This document shows positions 48,469-59,949 of a stretch of DNA of 64,000 nucleotides, piece by piece. Location: NCBI GenBank assembly GCA_039881145.1, contig JAYKKI010000009.1, positions 8,232,501 through 8,296,500 on the forward strand, read 5' to 3'. This stretch comes from Druceiella hillmani. Lineage: Eukaryota > Arthropoda > Insecta > Lepidoptera > Hepialidae. The first letter of the stretch is position 1; every line of letters starts with the position of its first letter. The notes under the pieces were generated by a model. The model was not told the origin of the DNA, did no database searches, and saw only the letters and a program-made list of their open reading frames with translations. Both the position numbers and the translations under genes were made by a program.

Positions 48469-51384
48469 TTACTAAACTTAGTAAAATAAATTTTTTTTAA
48501 AACCATTTATAAATCACGGAAACAAAGTAATGAATAATATTTTAAACACCGAATGATGTGTTGTTGATTAAATTGAAGTTCCACCTTTCCATTATATATG
48601 TACATGTTCCACATTTCCATATTGAACATTTCCATTATTTCTTCACACTAGCTTTTATCGAATTAATTCTAACATGTTATATTATCTGGTTATAATATTT
48701 TGTGTCGTTAAGAGAATATTAGCTTTTATAATAAAAGGTCTCAAATTTCTAGAGTGTTTTCTCTTGTGAGTATTTCCCTTTAGATCAAATCAAGATAAAT
48801 CAAAATTTTTTTTAAGAAAACATGATATCCTGAAACGGATTGGAAAATGAAATATAAATATATTAAATTAGGAAAATAATGAAAACAGAGCTTTGATATG
48901 GAATATAAATCACTTAGGATCTGTAGATTTTGTGAAGAAAACAGGGAAAAAATCGAAACGAAGGAAAGAAGAGAAAATTTTTATCGATGAAGCGATAACC
49001 TCTTGAGTCAAGTCGTGTATATTTCATTTTCACAGAAATTCTTATTGGAATTAAAGATTTATTTTCTGGACAAAATTGATTTTCAATGATTAGCTTACTT
49101 TATGAGTAATCTATAGCTATTGGATATGCCAATGATTTTCAAAAGCAATTATTATTAGCAAATGGTTTTTTTTTCTGTATTTACTTGAGATCTATACAAT
49201 CAATACGCAGTAATTTATTGTTCTTGTTTTGTTTCAGGAAATTTACTTTTAAAGTTTTAAATTAAAGTCATTAGAAATTAATTCTACGTAATGTACGTGT
49301 ACGCCATTGTCAGACACTACAGTGTAAAATATTTGGAATAATTTTATGTACTTGTGAATGTAGGTTAATAGGAACTTTTTAAACTATAAAATTTTGGAAT
49401 AAATTTTTAATAGAGTAATTTTACAAAAAAATACCATTTTTTCAGTCACAACACGAACTTGTCATAAATCTTTTTATGATATTTTTCGGAAATAAGAAGT
49501 GGAGACAAAATTATATGTGTAGTTTTTCGTACTAATTCTTAACTGTTAATTATTTCCTTATCATGTATTATTTAACTTATTTTAATGAAATTTGATGAAA
49601 TGAAATTTTTGTAACCATTAAAAACTTGAAAAATGTAAGTAGAACTGACAATTGAAAATAAAAAGAAAAGTCACGTGAAGAAATACATGAAAATTATCAA
49701 AAACAATGAAGTGTAAAAATATCTCGGGTGGAGAGTTTATTATGTGATAACATATAAATAAATGATATGTACACAGAGTTGTATTTGAATGATATTTCTC
49801 ATATATCGACAAAAGATTCGTGAAAAAATTATGTGATCAAACTCAAATCTATTATAGATGAGAGTGAATGAACCGTAATGTATAAATGGATTTTATTTAT
49901 ATCTATTAAGTTTATAAAAATACGAATAGGGAGTACTGACTCGTGTACATATGACATTTAAAATAAATTTCGTATTTGATCTACCAGTGATATTTCATCG
50001 CAAAACATTCTATTGTTTACGAAGTGTTTCGCGGCCAACATTATGTTAAATATTTAATTTATTAAACATTTATAAATGACTACTTTTATGGAACCTACCA
50101 CTAAGTAAACTAAACAAAAATCTAAAATTAAGAAACAAGAACTAAAAACTAATTCAATAGCATTATGGTGTCAAGTTTTGTCGTATAATCTTCACTATTC
50201 AATTCCACCGCTTTTGAAGCCATTATACATAGATGAAAAATATAATTCATTCAAGCACCAACGAGAAGTCTCATAAATTAACGATCAATATGTACGGCTC
50301 TTATATGTATGGAAATGGCGATTGTGGGCTATGAATATGTGGTACAGTCACCGAGGGTGCAAAGTTCAAATTTAATTTAAGTTAAAATAAGGTTTTGCTA
50401 TCTTTTCTTTACGTTGGTGTACATATTTTATTTAAATACTATATCTTAAATTAAGTTTTTATTTCAAATAATTAACATTACAAAGCTATAAAAGCACGTG
50501 TAGTTAATATGTTAAATAGATATGAAGTAAATTAAATAAAATATTGCATGAATTATTATTATTTTATTTATAATTGTATTTGGAAATATCTAAATAATTA
50601 TAACCTACATGATAATATAAAAATTTACTAATTTTACGTCAAAATATGCGCTAATATTGTCGTGAAATAAATATATAATTTCAAGTATTATTTTAGCATT
50701 AAAATTTCCGTGCGTTAATGATTTCCGTGGGAAGCCAACGTTTCAATTGAAGGTTTACATAAATAAAGGAAGAAAAATAAAAGTACAATATGTAAGAAGC
50801 GTTTAAGTACCGAAACTGGATAAATAAGCCTTCAAACGGAATACTCTACTGATTGTTAATAAATGAATGTATATTTAATTCATAAAATTAAAAGCCATTG
50901 CTTCAAACTCATTTGGATACATAAGACGAAAAAAATTATCTCGGGATTGTAGAAAAACATTTAAAAATTTTTATAAGCAGGTAATTTTACACTAAAAAGA
51001 TCTAGGATCAACATGCTTTTTCTATTTCTACTAAACAGCCTGTAAGTAAAGGTATTCGGACGGAGATACGTATGCCCTAATTCAAATACAAGTCGAACTG
51101 GAAAAAATTCCTTTTGTCTGATATGATTTCTTGTCAAATCTACTGTCCATTGCGCCACAAATTCCATTATCATTTATAATCAGAGTGAAAACCTCAAACT
51201 TTTTAAAGTATAGGATCTTTAAAGAAAACTTATGAAGTGCAAAAAAATTTTGACATGTTTTCTCTATTGTTATCATCAGAAGAACATACTTGCATTATGT
51301 AATGAAAATATTCTTCGGATACATAAACAAATTCTTACTTAGAATTAAAGTATATTATAAGGTAAACCAAAATCGTCAATTTTC
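48469..51384. other. AT-rich stretch, nothing recognised
   Basis: Short ORFs at 49618-49812 and 50961-51276 have no domains. No repeat edges were found. Confidence 0.5.
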
Positions 51385-52105
51385 ATTTCTATTATGATTT
51401 AACTTATCATGTTCCATTCCATGTAGGAGATACTGATTCCATATAAATGTCGTAGAGACTATTTCATTTAGAAATTTAGAAATAAATGTACATCATAGTA
51501 AGCAATAAGAGTTTTACTTAATGCTCCAATGCTTGTAGCATAAAATTTTACGTAGGCGTGAAATTGGAGACGAAATCCAAATTATTGCTTAAGTATATAT
51601 TATTAGCAAAACATATTTGGCTAAGTTAGGTTTTGACTGTACGAAGGTCTAAGTGGACTTGGCTGCAGGTGATTTGATTAGAACAATGCCTGGAAACTTC
51701 AAATTATTGCATCAAGTTGCCAATAGATTTAGATTTCAATTGGCACTCAAATAATCGTGGAAGACACTGCCCGCATGGATGTTATCGATTTAAACGTTTC
51801 AAGTTTGAATGAACAGAGATCTACAACTGTTATATCTGAGCTACGTGGTTGAATTATAAAAACGCGAGGATATGATTTCAGTCGAATATAAATGATAACA
51901 TAGTAAATACACGGAGACATTAGGGATGTTTAATAATTGTAACTTTAATTATGCATAAAGCTTTTGACATCTAATTGTAATATAATGATTGTATTGTAGA
52001 AACAAATTTTTTAACAAATAAATAATTACATCAAAATACACTGGAAATAATTTCATAGAAAACTTCGAACATAGTCTCCTTGTATATTTAAATGTTTGTG
52101 TGGCC
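51385..52105 (-). repeat. Dispersed repeat R3, copy 2 (empty site)
   Basis: Reverse complement of R3 copy 1, lacking the retroelement present there. Landmarks on this strand are GGCTGCAGGTGATTTGATTA, TTATTGCATCAAGTTGCC and ACGTGGTTGAATTATAAAAA. Confidence 0.88.
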
Positions 52106-52110
52106 TATTT

Positions 52111-53030
52111 TTAACTGACTTCAAAAAATAGGAGGTTATGTGTCTGATGTGTATTTTTTGCATGTATGTACATCAATTTCTCCGAAATTTCGAGGCCCAT
52201 TTACGTATTATTTTTTTATTTGCAAAGTGATCCCATACAAATATAGTAACGATCTTATGATAAAGTCCGAAAATGAACATTTGAAATCCTTAACGGATGG
52301 TAGTTAACCACTATGATTCATGATATTTCCGACCGGTAATTGTTACGTTGCAAAATAACTACATGATCGACCAGTTCAAGTTCTGGTGATGAATTCTGGA
52401 GATGAACAATTAATCTTCTTAATGAATAGTAATAAAGTAACTGTGATTCAAGATATTTACTACTGATAGTTGTTACTTTGCAATATGATAACACTGTCGA
52501 CCAGATTAGAGTCTAATGATAAGTTCTGAAAATGAACAATGAAACTCCTTAACCGATGGTAGTAAATCAATTGTGATTTAAAATATCTCCTACTAGTACT
52601 AATTACATTACAAAATAACTGCACCGTGAAATTTGCCGTGAATTTGAATAATTATAAAATATTTTAAGAAATAAAATAATGTTAATTAGAATGTGATGAT
52701 TGATAGTATTAATTACTGATAATTTTAAAATGAAATATTTTTGGAAAAACTTACGTCAAAAAAGCAGATACTAAAAATATAATTAACTCAAAATAAGTAT
52801 ATTATGGTACTTTTTCCCAATAAATAACTAAGTTACTTACTTTTGAAGTTGGTACTAGCACAACTTGAAGAAATGCATAATTTTATGTTGTAAATACGCC
52901 CTTTATGAACGTATTTCAGGCATAGATAAGGTTTTAAATTTAAATTATAAATTAAATAATGTAATAAATTTGTTCAAGTTGGTCGGCAGTGTTATCGCCG
53001 ACTTCAAAAGCAACCTATTTATTCATTGTG
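52111..53030. repeat. Repeat-like block with three about 130-bp tandem units
   Basis: Starts GACTTCAAAAAATAGGAGGT, resembling a motif I associate with repetitive DNA in moth and butterfly genomes, and ends near GCCGACTTCAAAAGC. Tandem units start at 52258, 52387 and 52518; each begins TGATRAAKTC-like and contains GAAAATGAAC and GTTAC(G/T)TTGCAA. No ORF. Outer boundaries are tentative. Confidence 0.55.
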
Positions 53031-53040
53031 AATAAGTAGG

Positions 53041-54654
53041 TATTTATTTTAAGTTAATTATTGTTTACTATCCAGTGTATACTTTTCTTGAAATCGTTTT
53101 CTTCAAAAATATTTTATAACATGATAATTACTCAGAAATTATAAAATGTCTTATAATTGAGCCATTCTGCGTACATGAATTATGTTTGATGTAAAGAACG
53201 TGTAAAATTACTCTTATTTATTAAAATAAAATAAATGGACGAATCACATAAAATATACGTACAAAAGATGAATTTCATAACGATTATTTCGTATGAAATA
53301 ATTTTATGTATTGGTATGTTGAACATTATTTCAAAGCTCATAAATATTCCTTATAATTAATTGTTTTTATTGAATTTTCATTAATACCAGTTGTTGCTGA
53401 AATTTCTTCAGCGCTAAGGCGAACGAAATAAAAGCATAAAAATAAATAACTAAATCATAACAGTGTTTCGTTGTAAATTAAAGTTTCTAAAAAATATCCA
53501 CTTCAGGCCAAATTAAGAGAAACGAAAAAGTAAAAAAAAAATAATTTCATAAATGGGTAATTGTTTAGGCATCATTAAATAAGTTCCAGGATTATTTTGT
53601 AACATCACTAATCTTGTTGTTTCACATATTCTTAATTTTATATTCCTAATTTCTTTTTTATTTAGATGCAATTTATAAAGATATATTTCAAATAAAGAAT
53701 TGATTCTCAAATATATCTATATTTATTTTTTCTTTCGATTCCCGTATGGCAGCCACGTAGCCACAATATCAAATTGAAAGATTTACATATTTGTTTTGAT
53801 GAGGTGATTCTTAATGGTAAATCGTGTGATGAATAGTGATCATTGTTATAAACACTGATTCGAAAATTTAAAATCTGTTTGGTTTCATTACAATAAGATG
53901 CAAATTAAATTTTTCATTTAACGGCCAATAGCCCATTTTGTGATTAAAGTGAAAGACTTAGTAAGTCGTTTCGATCTAAATGTAAAAATCGACCGTTCGA
54001 AGTTGTATGTGGGTGTAATTTAACATGGATAACGTTGATTTACTGGGATGTTTTCTAAAAACATAAGCTCATGGAAGCTTTTCCCTTGCACTATAAGCTT
54101 TTGGAAGTTTTGTACAAACTCATAAGGAATACCCCGCGGGATATATCTAAATGTAAAAAGAGAGTTGTTGTTTTATTATGTTTGAATTTACACTGAAGGA
54201 GAGTTTTGCCAGTAAAAAACCTTCTTTCAAATAGTATAAACTACACGTGTTTTGCAATATGTAATGCACGAAATGTAATTCATTCTAGCGTATTATACTA
54301 CTAGTAATGTGCTAAATATGTATGTCCTATATGTACATTTAATAATTTCCGAAAATCTTAAATCTTCCAAACAATTTTATAATATTTATCATTTGTGATT
54401 CAAACAAGTTCTAACCAATTTATTTGCATATTCACTATTAACTGTAATATAAATAACATTTTATACATTTTATTGAAATATAATAACTAAATTCAGGCTC
54501 TATGTAACTATGATATTAAATAAAAGGTCTGAGGAAAATAAATACGGAAAATACTTTGGAGAATTTGGAAGTTTTTGTCGGTAAAATTTGGTCTTTACAG
54601 AAAACATGATTTATGTTTTAGAATATGCGACTCAACTAACTTTTATTTAGTTCC
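53041..54654. other. AT-rich stretch, nothing recognised
   Basis: A locally repeated AAGCTTTTGGA/AAGCTTTTCC motif near 54070-54110 is the only pattern noticed. Confidence 0.5.
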
Positions 54655-55085
54655 CTAAAACCTGTGACTGATTGACGAACACCTAAGTGATTCCATAAGT
54701 GTTCCGTTTTGTCAATTTCGGTGCTGTTAATTAAAAATACCTAATCATATCGGTCACTCTTCAAATAATGTACGTCCTCTGCAATGTGGCTACGTTACTC
54801 GTATTAACCCTTTGGTAGGAGGAGCATTAAGTGTACCATAATTTAATCAAATGCTGCTGAGCGGTTTCGCTCCTTCGGGAGCCTATTTACGTTATATTGG
54901 AGCAACGTAAACATATAGATATATATATAGAGAAATGTACATTTTATGAATAAACTTACATGTGATGCTGTTTCTTATCCTTACTAAATCTATATAATTC
55001 CATATCATTTTTGTGGGTTCGTCTTGTCCCTAGTATATCAAGTATTTCAATAAGTAGTTCAACCACCCCATATTATCGTCATATT
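54655..55085 (-). repeat. Dispersed repeat R2, copy 2
   Basis: Reverse complement of 32438-32900. The segment CATAAGTGTTCCGTTTTGTC is identical between copies. A short (AT)n-like insertion at about 54917-54932 distinguishes this copy. Confidence 0.8.
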
Positions 55086-55429
55086 GTCAAAAATATTAGA
55101 CGTTTAATATATTTGAAGATAAAAAGTTCATCTTCTTGATGACCACTATTTTGACAGTTTCAAGGTGGATATTTACGTCTTTTTGGGAAAAAATGGAAAG
55201 AATAATATTGGTATCATATCGTATAAGATACATGTCAATAAACTAGCATTTCATCAGGGACATATCGAATATTCACTCTAAATGAGACTCTTTATAGTGT
55301 GATGTTTGCTGTAGGCAGAATGTAAAAACAAACGAAACGTTTTAAAGGAAACAAACAAAAAGACAAAAAAACAAAAGAAACAAACAAATTAAAGGAAACA
55401 GAACCAAATAGAGTAAATTATATGAAGTA
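55086..55429. other. AT-rich spacer, nothing recognised
   Basis: Includes an A-rich AAACAAACAAAAAGAC-type low-complexity patch near 55330-55400. Confidence 0.5.
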
Positions 55430-55841
55430 GCTACAATATAGCGCATCATTTTACTTGTCAAATTCACGCAGTGGCATTTTTATGTAAAGTTTAATTAATT
55501 TGGGAGAAAATACAAAACGGTAAAAGCAAACGTAAAAAAAAGAAATATTTAGAAAAACTAATTACCTTAACAACATTTAAAAATTTATGAGGTAACTAAA
55601 GTACTCTAGTAAATTTTGTTATAACTTTTAAATAATTCAATCAAAGAAGAAAATAATTAAAAAAAATTACTTCAATTCAAAATAAAAATGTGAAAATTAA
55701 TTCTTTGCTTCGAAACATTAAGTTGATATTTTATTTACGTCAATCTTATGAAGAATATCTTGAACAAGTAGGTAACTATTATAAAAGTTATGATGTTGAT
55801 CAATATTATAATTGCTATCAAGGTTCCGCAGCCCCTCGCTA

Positions 55842-55949
55842 GATGGATCTGGTAAAGATCCAGGAGGTCATTGGATGCAAGCAGCACGGGTATCGTAGTG
55901 TAAATCTATGGGGGATGCATATGTTGAACAGTGGATATCTTCCAGTTGA
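55842..55949 (+). pseudogene. RTE-type non-LTR retrotransposon ORF C-terminus (copy a)
   Basis: The frame reads DGSGKDPGGHWMQAARVS, a stop, then CKSMGDAYVEQWISSS and TGA at 55947-55949. This matches the end of the reverse-transcriptase ORF common in moths and butterflies (typically RWMQxAxDR...GEAYVQQW). What follows (TTATAATGATAAC) may be the remnant of the family's TGA-type 3' tail. One in-frame stop; no upstream reverse-transcriptase domain was recognised in the preceding sequence. Inactive. Confidence 0.72.
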
Positions 55950-57716
55950 TTATAATGATAACACGCTCACATTTTTCACTTAAACAATCGCCATTTTATT
56001 TATTTAACCTGTTTTTGTCTATGGCTTACTTACATTGAATTTCGTATCACAAAGCCCATTCCTGTATCAATTAAATAAATAAACGACATGAATGGATAAA
56101 AACGCGAAAAAAAACTATTGAAATCATTGTCTGATATACGAATTTTCGGTTTTTTGTTTATCAGATGTTACCAATGACAAGTTACTTCATGAGAAACGAC
56201 GACGATTTTATTAGAAACTAACTATGCCCATGACTTTGTTCGCACGAATTTTAGGATTTGTTTAGACAGGCTATTTAAAATAAAGCGATATAAAATATGA
56301 TGCTGTATAATTAATAAAATTTTTAATTTTGCACTGTAGATTGTAAAACTTTAGAATTTCACATGATAAGTTTTTCATTATCAGGTATTCTCCTACTGCA
56401 CACTAGATGGCGCCATATAGAAATAGTTTTGACACTGCACCATAGATGGCACTCTGTGAAATATATTCGAAAATGGTCATATCGCCTAAAACATATTTAT
56501 TACCGACCTACCAAAGAGTAAATTAATGTTGTGTTTCCATACAGGAAAATTTCACTGCATCGAACAGCATATTTGGTCTATACAACGTATACATTTTGGA
56601 CTAACCAAGGCATTGGCCTAAGTTGGTATCCCTCAAAAAGTAAGATTGTATAAACGTGCTAAACGAAACCGTATACCAACATTATCATAACCCCGGAATC
56701 ATTTTAGTGGAAAAACATCACGATGAAACTAAAACCAAGTCGATTGTAAGATTACTATCTTTAACAAAATTATTAACCAAATATGAAAATCGAAAAAGTA
56801 TGTAAAAGCTATAAATACGAAAATTACAACTATTTTATTTAATTTCATTATTTTTTGTACTTACTAATTGTAAAGAAATTACAAATATAAAAATAAAAAC
56901 TGCATGATAATATACTATACATTTATTATACTAGTACGATTGTGTTTTACAAGTGTATACGAAATTTTCAGATTTCAATACTATCTCTGCCTGTGATCAT
57001 ATAGAAATTTGTCGAATATTTTATTGCTGTCCATTATCTTAACAATATTTTAGTACTCATCAAAAAATACTTTAGACATCATCTAACATACTAATGAACA
57101 CAAGAGAAATGTCAAACTCTGTCTTCGACTTTGTGCCCAGTTCTAATTTGAGTTATGATAAGTCAAGACAACTTCAAATGCTAATGATTTTCCTTCGAAA
57201 CAAGTCCAATTTAACATCACAAAGTTTTGAAAGCAACATGGGCGAGATACTGCAGCTACTTGTCAAACGTTTGTCTAATTTTAAGTGATCGTGGAGATCA
57301 AACCGGTCACCTCGGGCGTCTATTTCGAAAAATTATTTTGACGGAATTTTAGTCGGAATGAAAATTTCACAATATTATTTATATAAATTGAGTGTGTTTA
57401 CTTGTTTTTCACCATAAAACTTTTAGATGATCTGTTTAAAACGATTTCCTTGAATTAAAAATATTTTTTTTGTTTTTAGTCATTCCGCCATTTATTATCA
57501 GTCTTTGTGTCCTTCTATTAAAATACCATGGTTTAAATATTAACGAAACGTTTTCAAGTTAGTCATTACCCATATAAAACAGGATGTGAGCAAACCAGAA
57601 GGCAAAAATTAAGACTCAGCATGCGGTTGTTATTATGGAAAAATCTTAACTCGATATTTTAATACAAAAATTGGCAAATAAAATTTTTTTTCATTACATT
57701 TTCTCAAACTTATACA

Positions 57717-57721
57717 CATAC

Positions 57722-57814
<93 letters not shown>

Positions 57815-57816
57815 CT
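57717..57816. repeat. (AT)n microsatellite
   Basis: About 100 bp of AT with ATAC/ATGT edges, inside segmental duplication copy a and absent from copy b at the corresponding place. Confidence 0.95.
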
Positions 57817-58929
57817 TATAATTTTTTGATTTCACTCTTGTTTTTGTGACTTTAGTGCCGACTTGTCTTGCCTTGAAACTAGGCCAAATATTTAGAGTAT
57901 GTATTTTGCACTCTGTTGTGCAAAAAAAGCTCCCAATTTATACTCATAATGATTTCCTCTTCCTGTATTCGTTATTACCATTTTGTAATACCTGCATTTG
58001 GAACCAAATTACATCAGTGTTACTATCTGAAACGTCGGAGATAATTTTTTTGTATCACTTTATTTGAAATTATAGCAGTATCATTAAAATTAATGACTTT
58101 ATCTAGCCGTAAACTTATAGCTATTACCCTTATTGAAAGCTACAGGCGTGTAACAGTAGTCTAGCTGTAAAGTGAGTGCATATATGTATTTATCCAAAAT
58201 GCACAATTTCGTTTTAGAAAGTGACGTTTGTATTTTGATACACTCGGAGTTAGTCGTCCAATAAATATTTTATTTTAAAATATTGTCGCATAAATCTAAT
58301 ATTAATACAATGTATATCCTGTGTGAAAACTTCAGACTTGGAACAAAAACTCTGCCTTTGAACGTTAAATATTACGGTACTAATAGTTGGGATTATCGTC
58401 GTTAATTAGTATTTCTATGGGTACAACAAGAAAAATAAAACCTAAATTGCATCTTTTGGATCAGTTTTTGGACATTAATTTTCACAAATATTAAATGTTT
58501 TGATAATGCTGACACAATCGGTAAAAGAGCTTAAAATTTGTTAATAAATTTAACAAAATTGTTATATTTTTACATTTAGAAAATATTAAGATATAAGGTT
58601 TTGATTTTGAGTTGTTAAGTCAAGCGAAGTCACAATTACGAATAACATTATATAGTAACGAAAAATGTTATTTTCTAAATTGGAATTATTGAAATAATGA
58701 AAGCGAAAGTCATTATAAATAATAATAAAAGATCAGTCAATAACACAAAACAGGAAGCAAGAATATTCCGGGGTTCAAGATGAAAGGTAACGTCTTCATT
58801 GTTATTAAAGATATTAACACCTAAGATTTTTAAATAAAAACTTGAGTGGACCCTTTAAATCCAAAAAGATCTAAAGCAAATATTCATAACGTTTAAGATG
58901 GATTATTAAATTGTTCGCAACATTTCAAT

Positions 58930-59050
58930 GACCGGTCTCTTTTGCCGCCATAATAAAAAATATTATGGAACTTTTTACTCGGGTTGCAACATTATGTTCT
59001 CGGACAGATCAGTAGATGGCGCCGTGGCGGTGCGGGGTGACATAACATTT
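58930..59050 (+). repeat. Dispersed repeat R4, copy 2
   Basis: Contains TCTCGGACAGATCAGTAGAT followed by GGCGCCGTGGCGGTGCGG; matches 24030-24150 in reverse complement. Confidence 0.75.
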
Positions 59051-59949
59051 ATATGTTAAGATCCGTTACATATTTAACATAAATTAATTTCTACCAATAT
59101 TGCCGAAACACTTTTGATCCCAGAGGCCAAAGTTTTTATGGTTTGAAGTTCACAAATCTTTGATAGTGGAATACCTATTTACATATGCATATGTTAAAAA
59201 GATTCGTTTTTATAGCATAGAAATCAATTCCCATTTACATGGATAAATTAAATTAACTCATATTTAAATAACTCCAATCAATATTGTGGCCAACCGCTAT
59301 GTCGATTTAATGTAATTTGTTAAATGGAACGAACCCACAATTCAGAAGTATTCTGATGTGTATTTTCAGATTAATGATTAGGTATTAATGATTAGGGCGA
59401 ATTAGAAGCGGCGAGTCAATGCTTGTTGATTTAACATGTCCAAAAGGCAATCCTTCAAAATGAGATGGCTAGTTTGTCTTTGTTTTTAATTTTGTATTGA
59501 TTTTATCACAGACTACATTTTCATTATTCATGATTTGAAAGAAAGTACTTCTTTTACGAAACTGATTTTTAATCATGAAATGAAAATGTCATAAAATGTC
59601 AGAATTCTAAATTTAGAAGCGAATTGCAGAGACATTTTCGCTTTCCTGCGATATTCAACTATTCAGTAATATGGTTGCTATTGGACTGATATGATTATGA
59701 GAAATGGAAAATATTTAATAAAATATTTAGTGGTTGTATTTTAGAAAAGTTGCATCGTAACACGTTCCGTTAATACTAGTTGTACAACACTAGTGTTCGA
59801 TCCGTTATAAGTTTGTTTAGATAAAATGAATAATTGAAATAATATGGGTACGTTTGATAATTTTGCAATTATTGCATTGAATTAATATCATTACTGGTAA
59901 ATATTAATAATCATTGCGTAAGTTGTTCTTGACTTTGCAGTATTTCTCC
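59051..59949. other. AT-rich spacer between segmental copies
   Basis: Not part of the duplicated unit as far as can be seen. No gene was recognised. Confidence 0.45.

Larger units (their letters stand above)
55430..58820 (+). repeat. Tandem segmental duplication, copy a (contains R1)
   Basis: Collinear with 59950-62410, at perhaps 70-80% identity by eye. Shared landmarks in order: TTTAATTAATTTGGGA (about 55490), a retrotransposon ORF tail (55842-55949), TTTCACTGCATCGAACAGC (about 56548), CATATTTGGTCTATACAACG, CTGCAGCTACTTGT (about 57250), GACTCAGCATGCGG (about 57613) and GAAAGCGAAAGTCATTATAA (about 58699). A plus ORF at 57094-57288 is intact only here and broken in both other copies, so it is not called as a gene. 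An (AT)n tract (57717-57816) is specific to this copy. Confidence 0.88.

Noticed and set aside
57094..57288. 64-codon ORF starting MNTREMSNSVFDF
   Set aside because: Lies in repeat R1; the same position is disrupted by stops or frameshifts in both other copies, so it is not under coding constraint.
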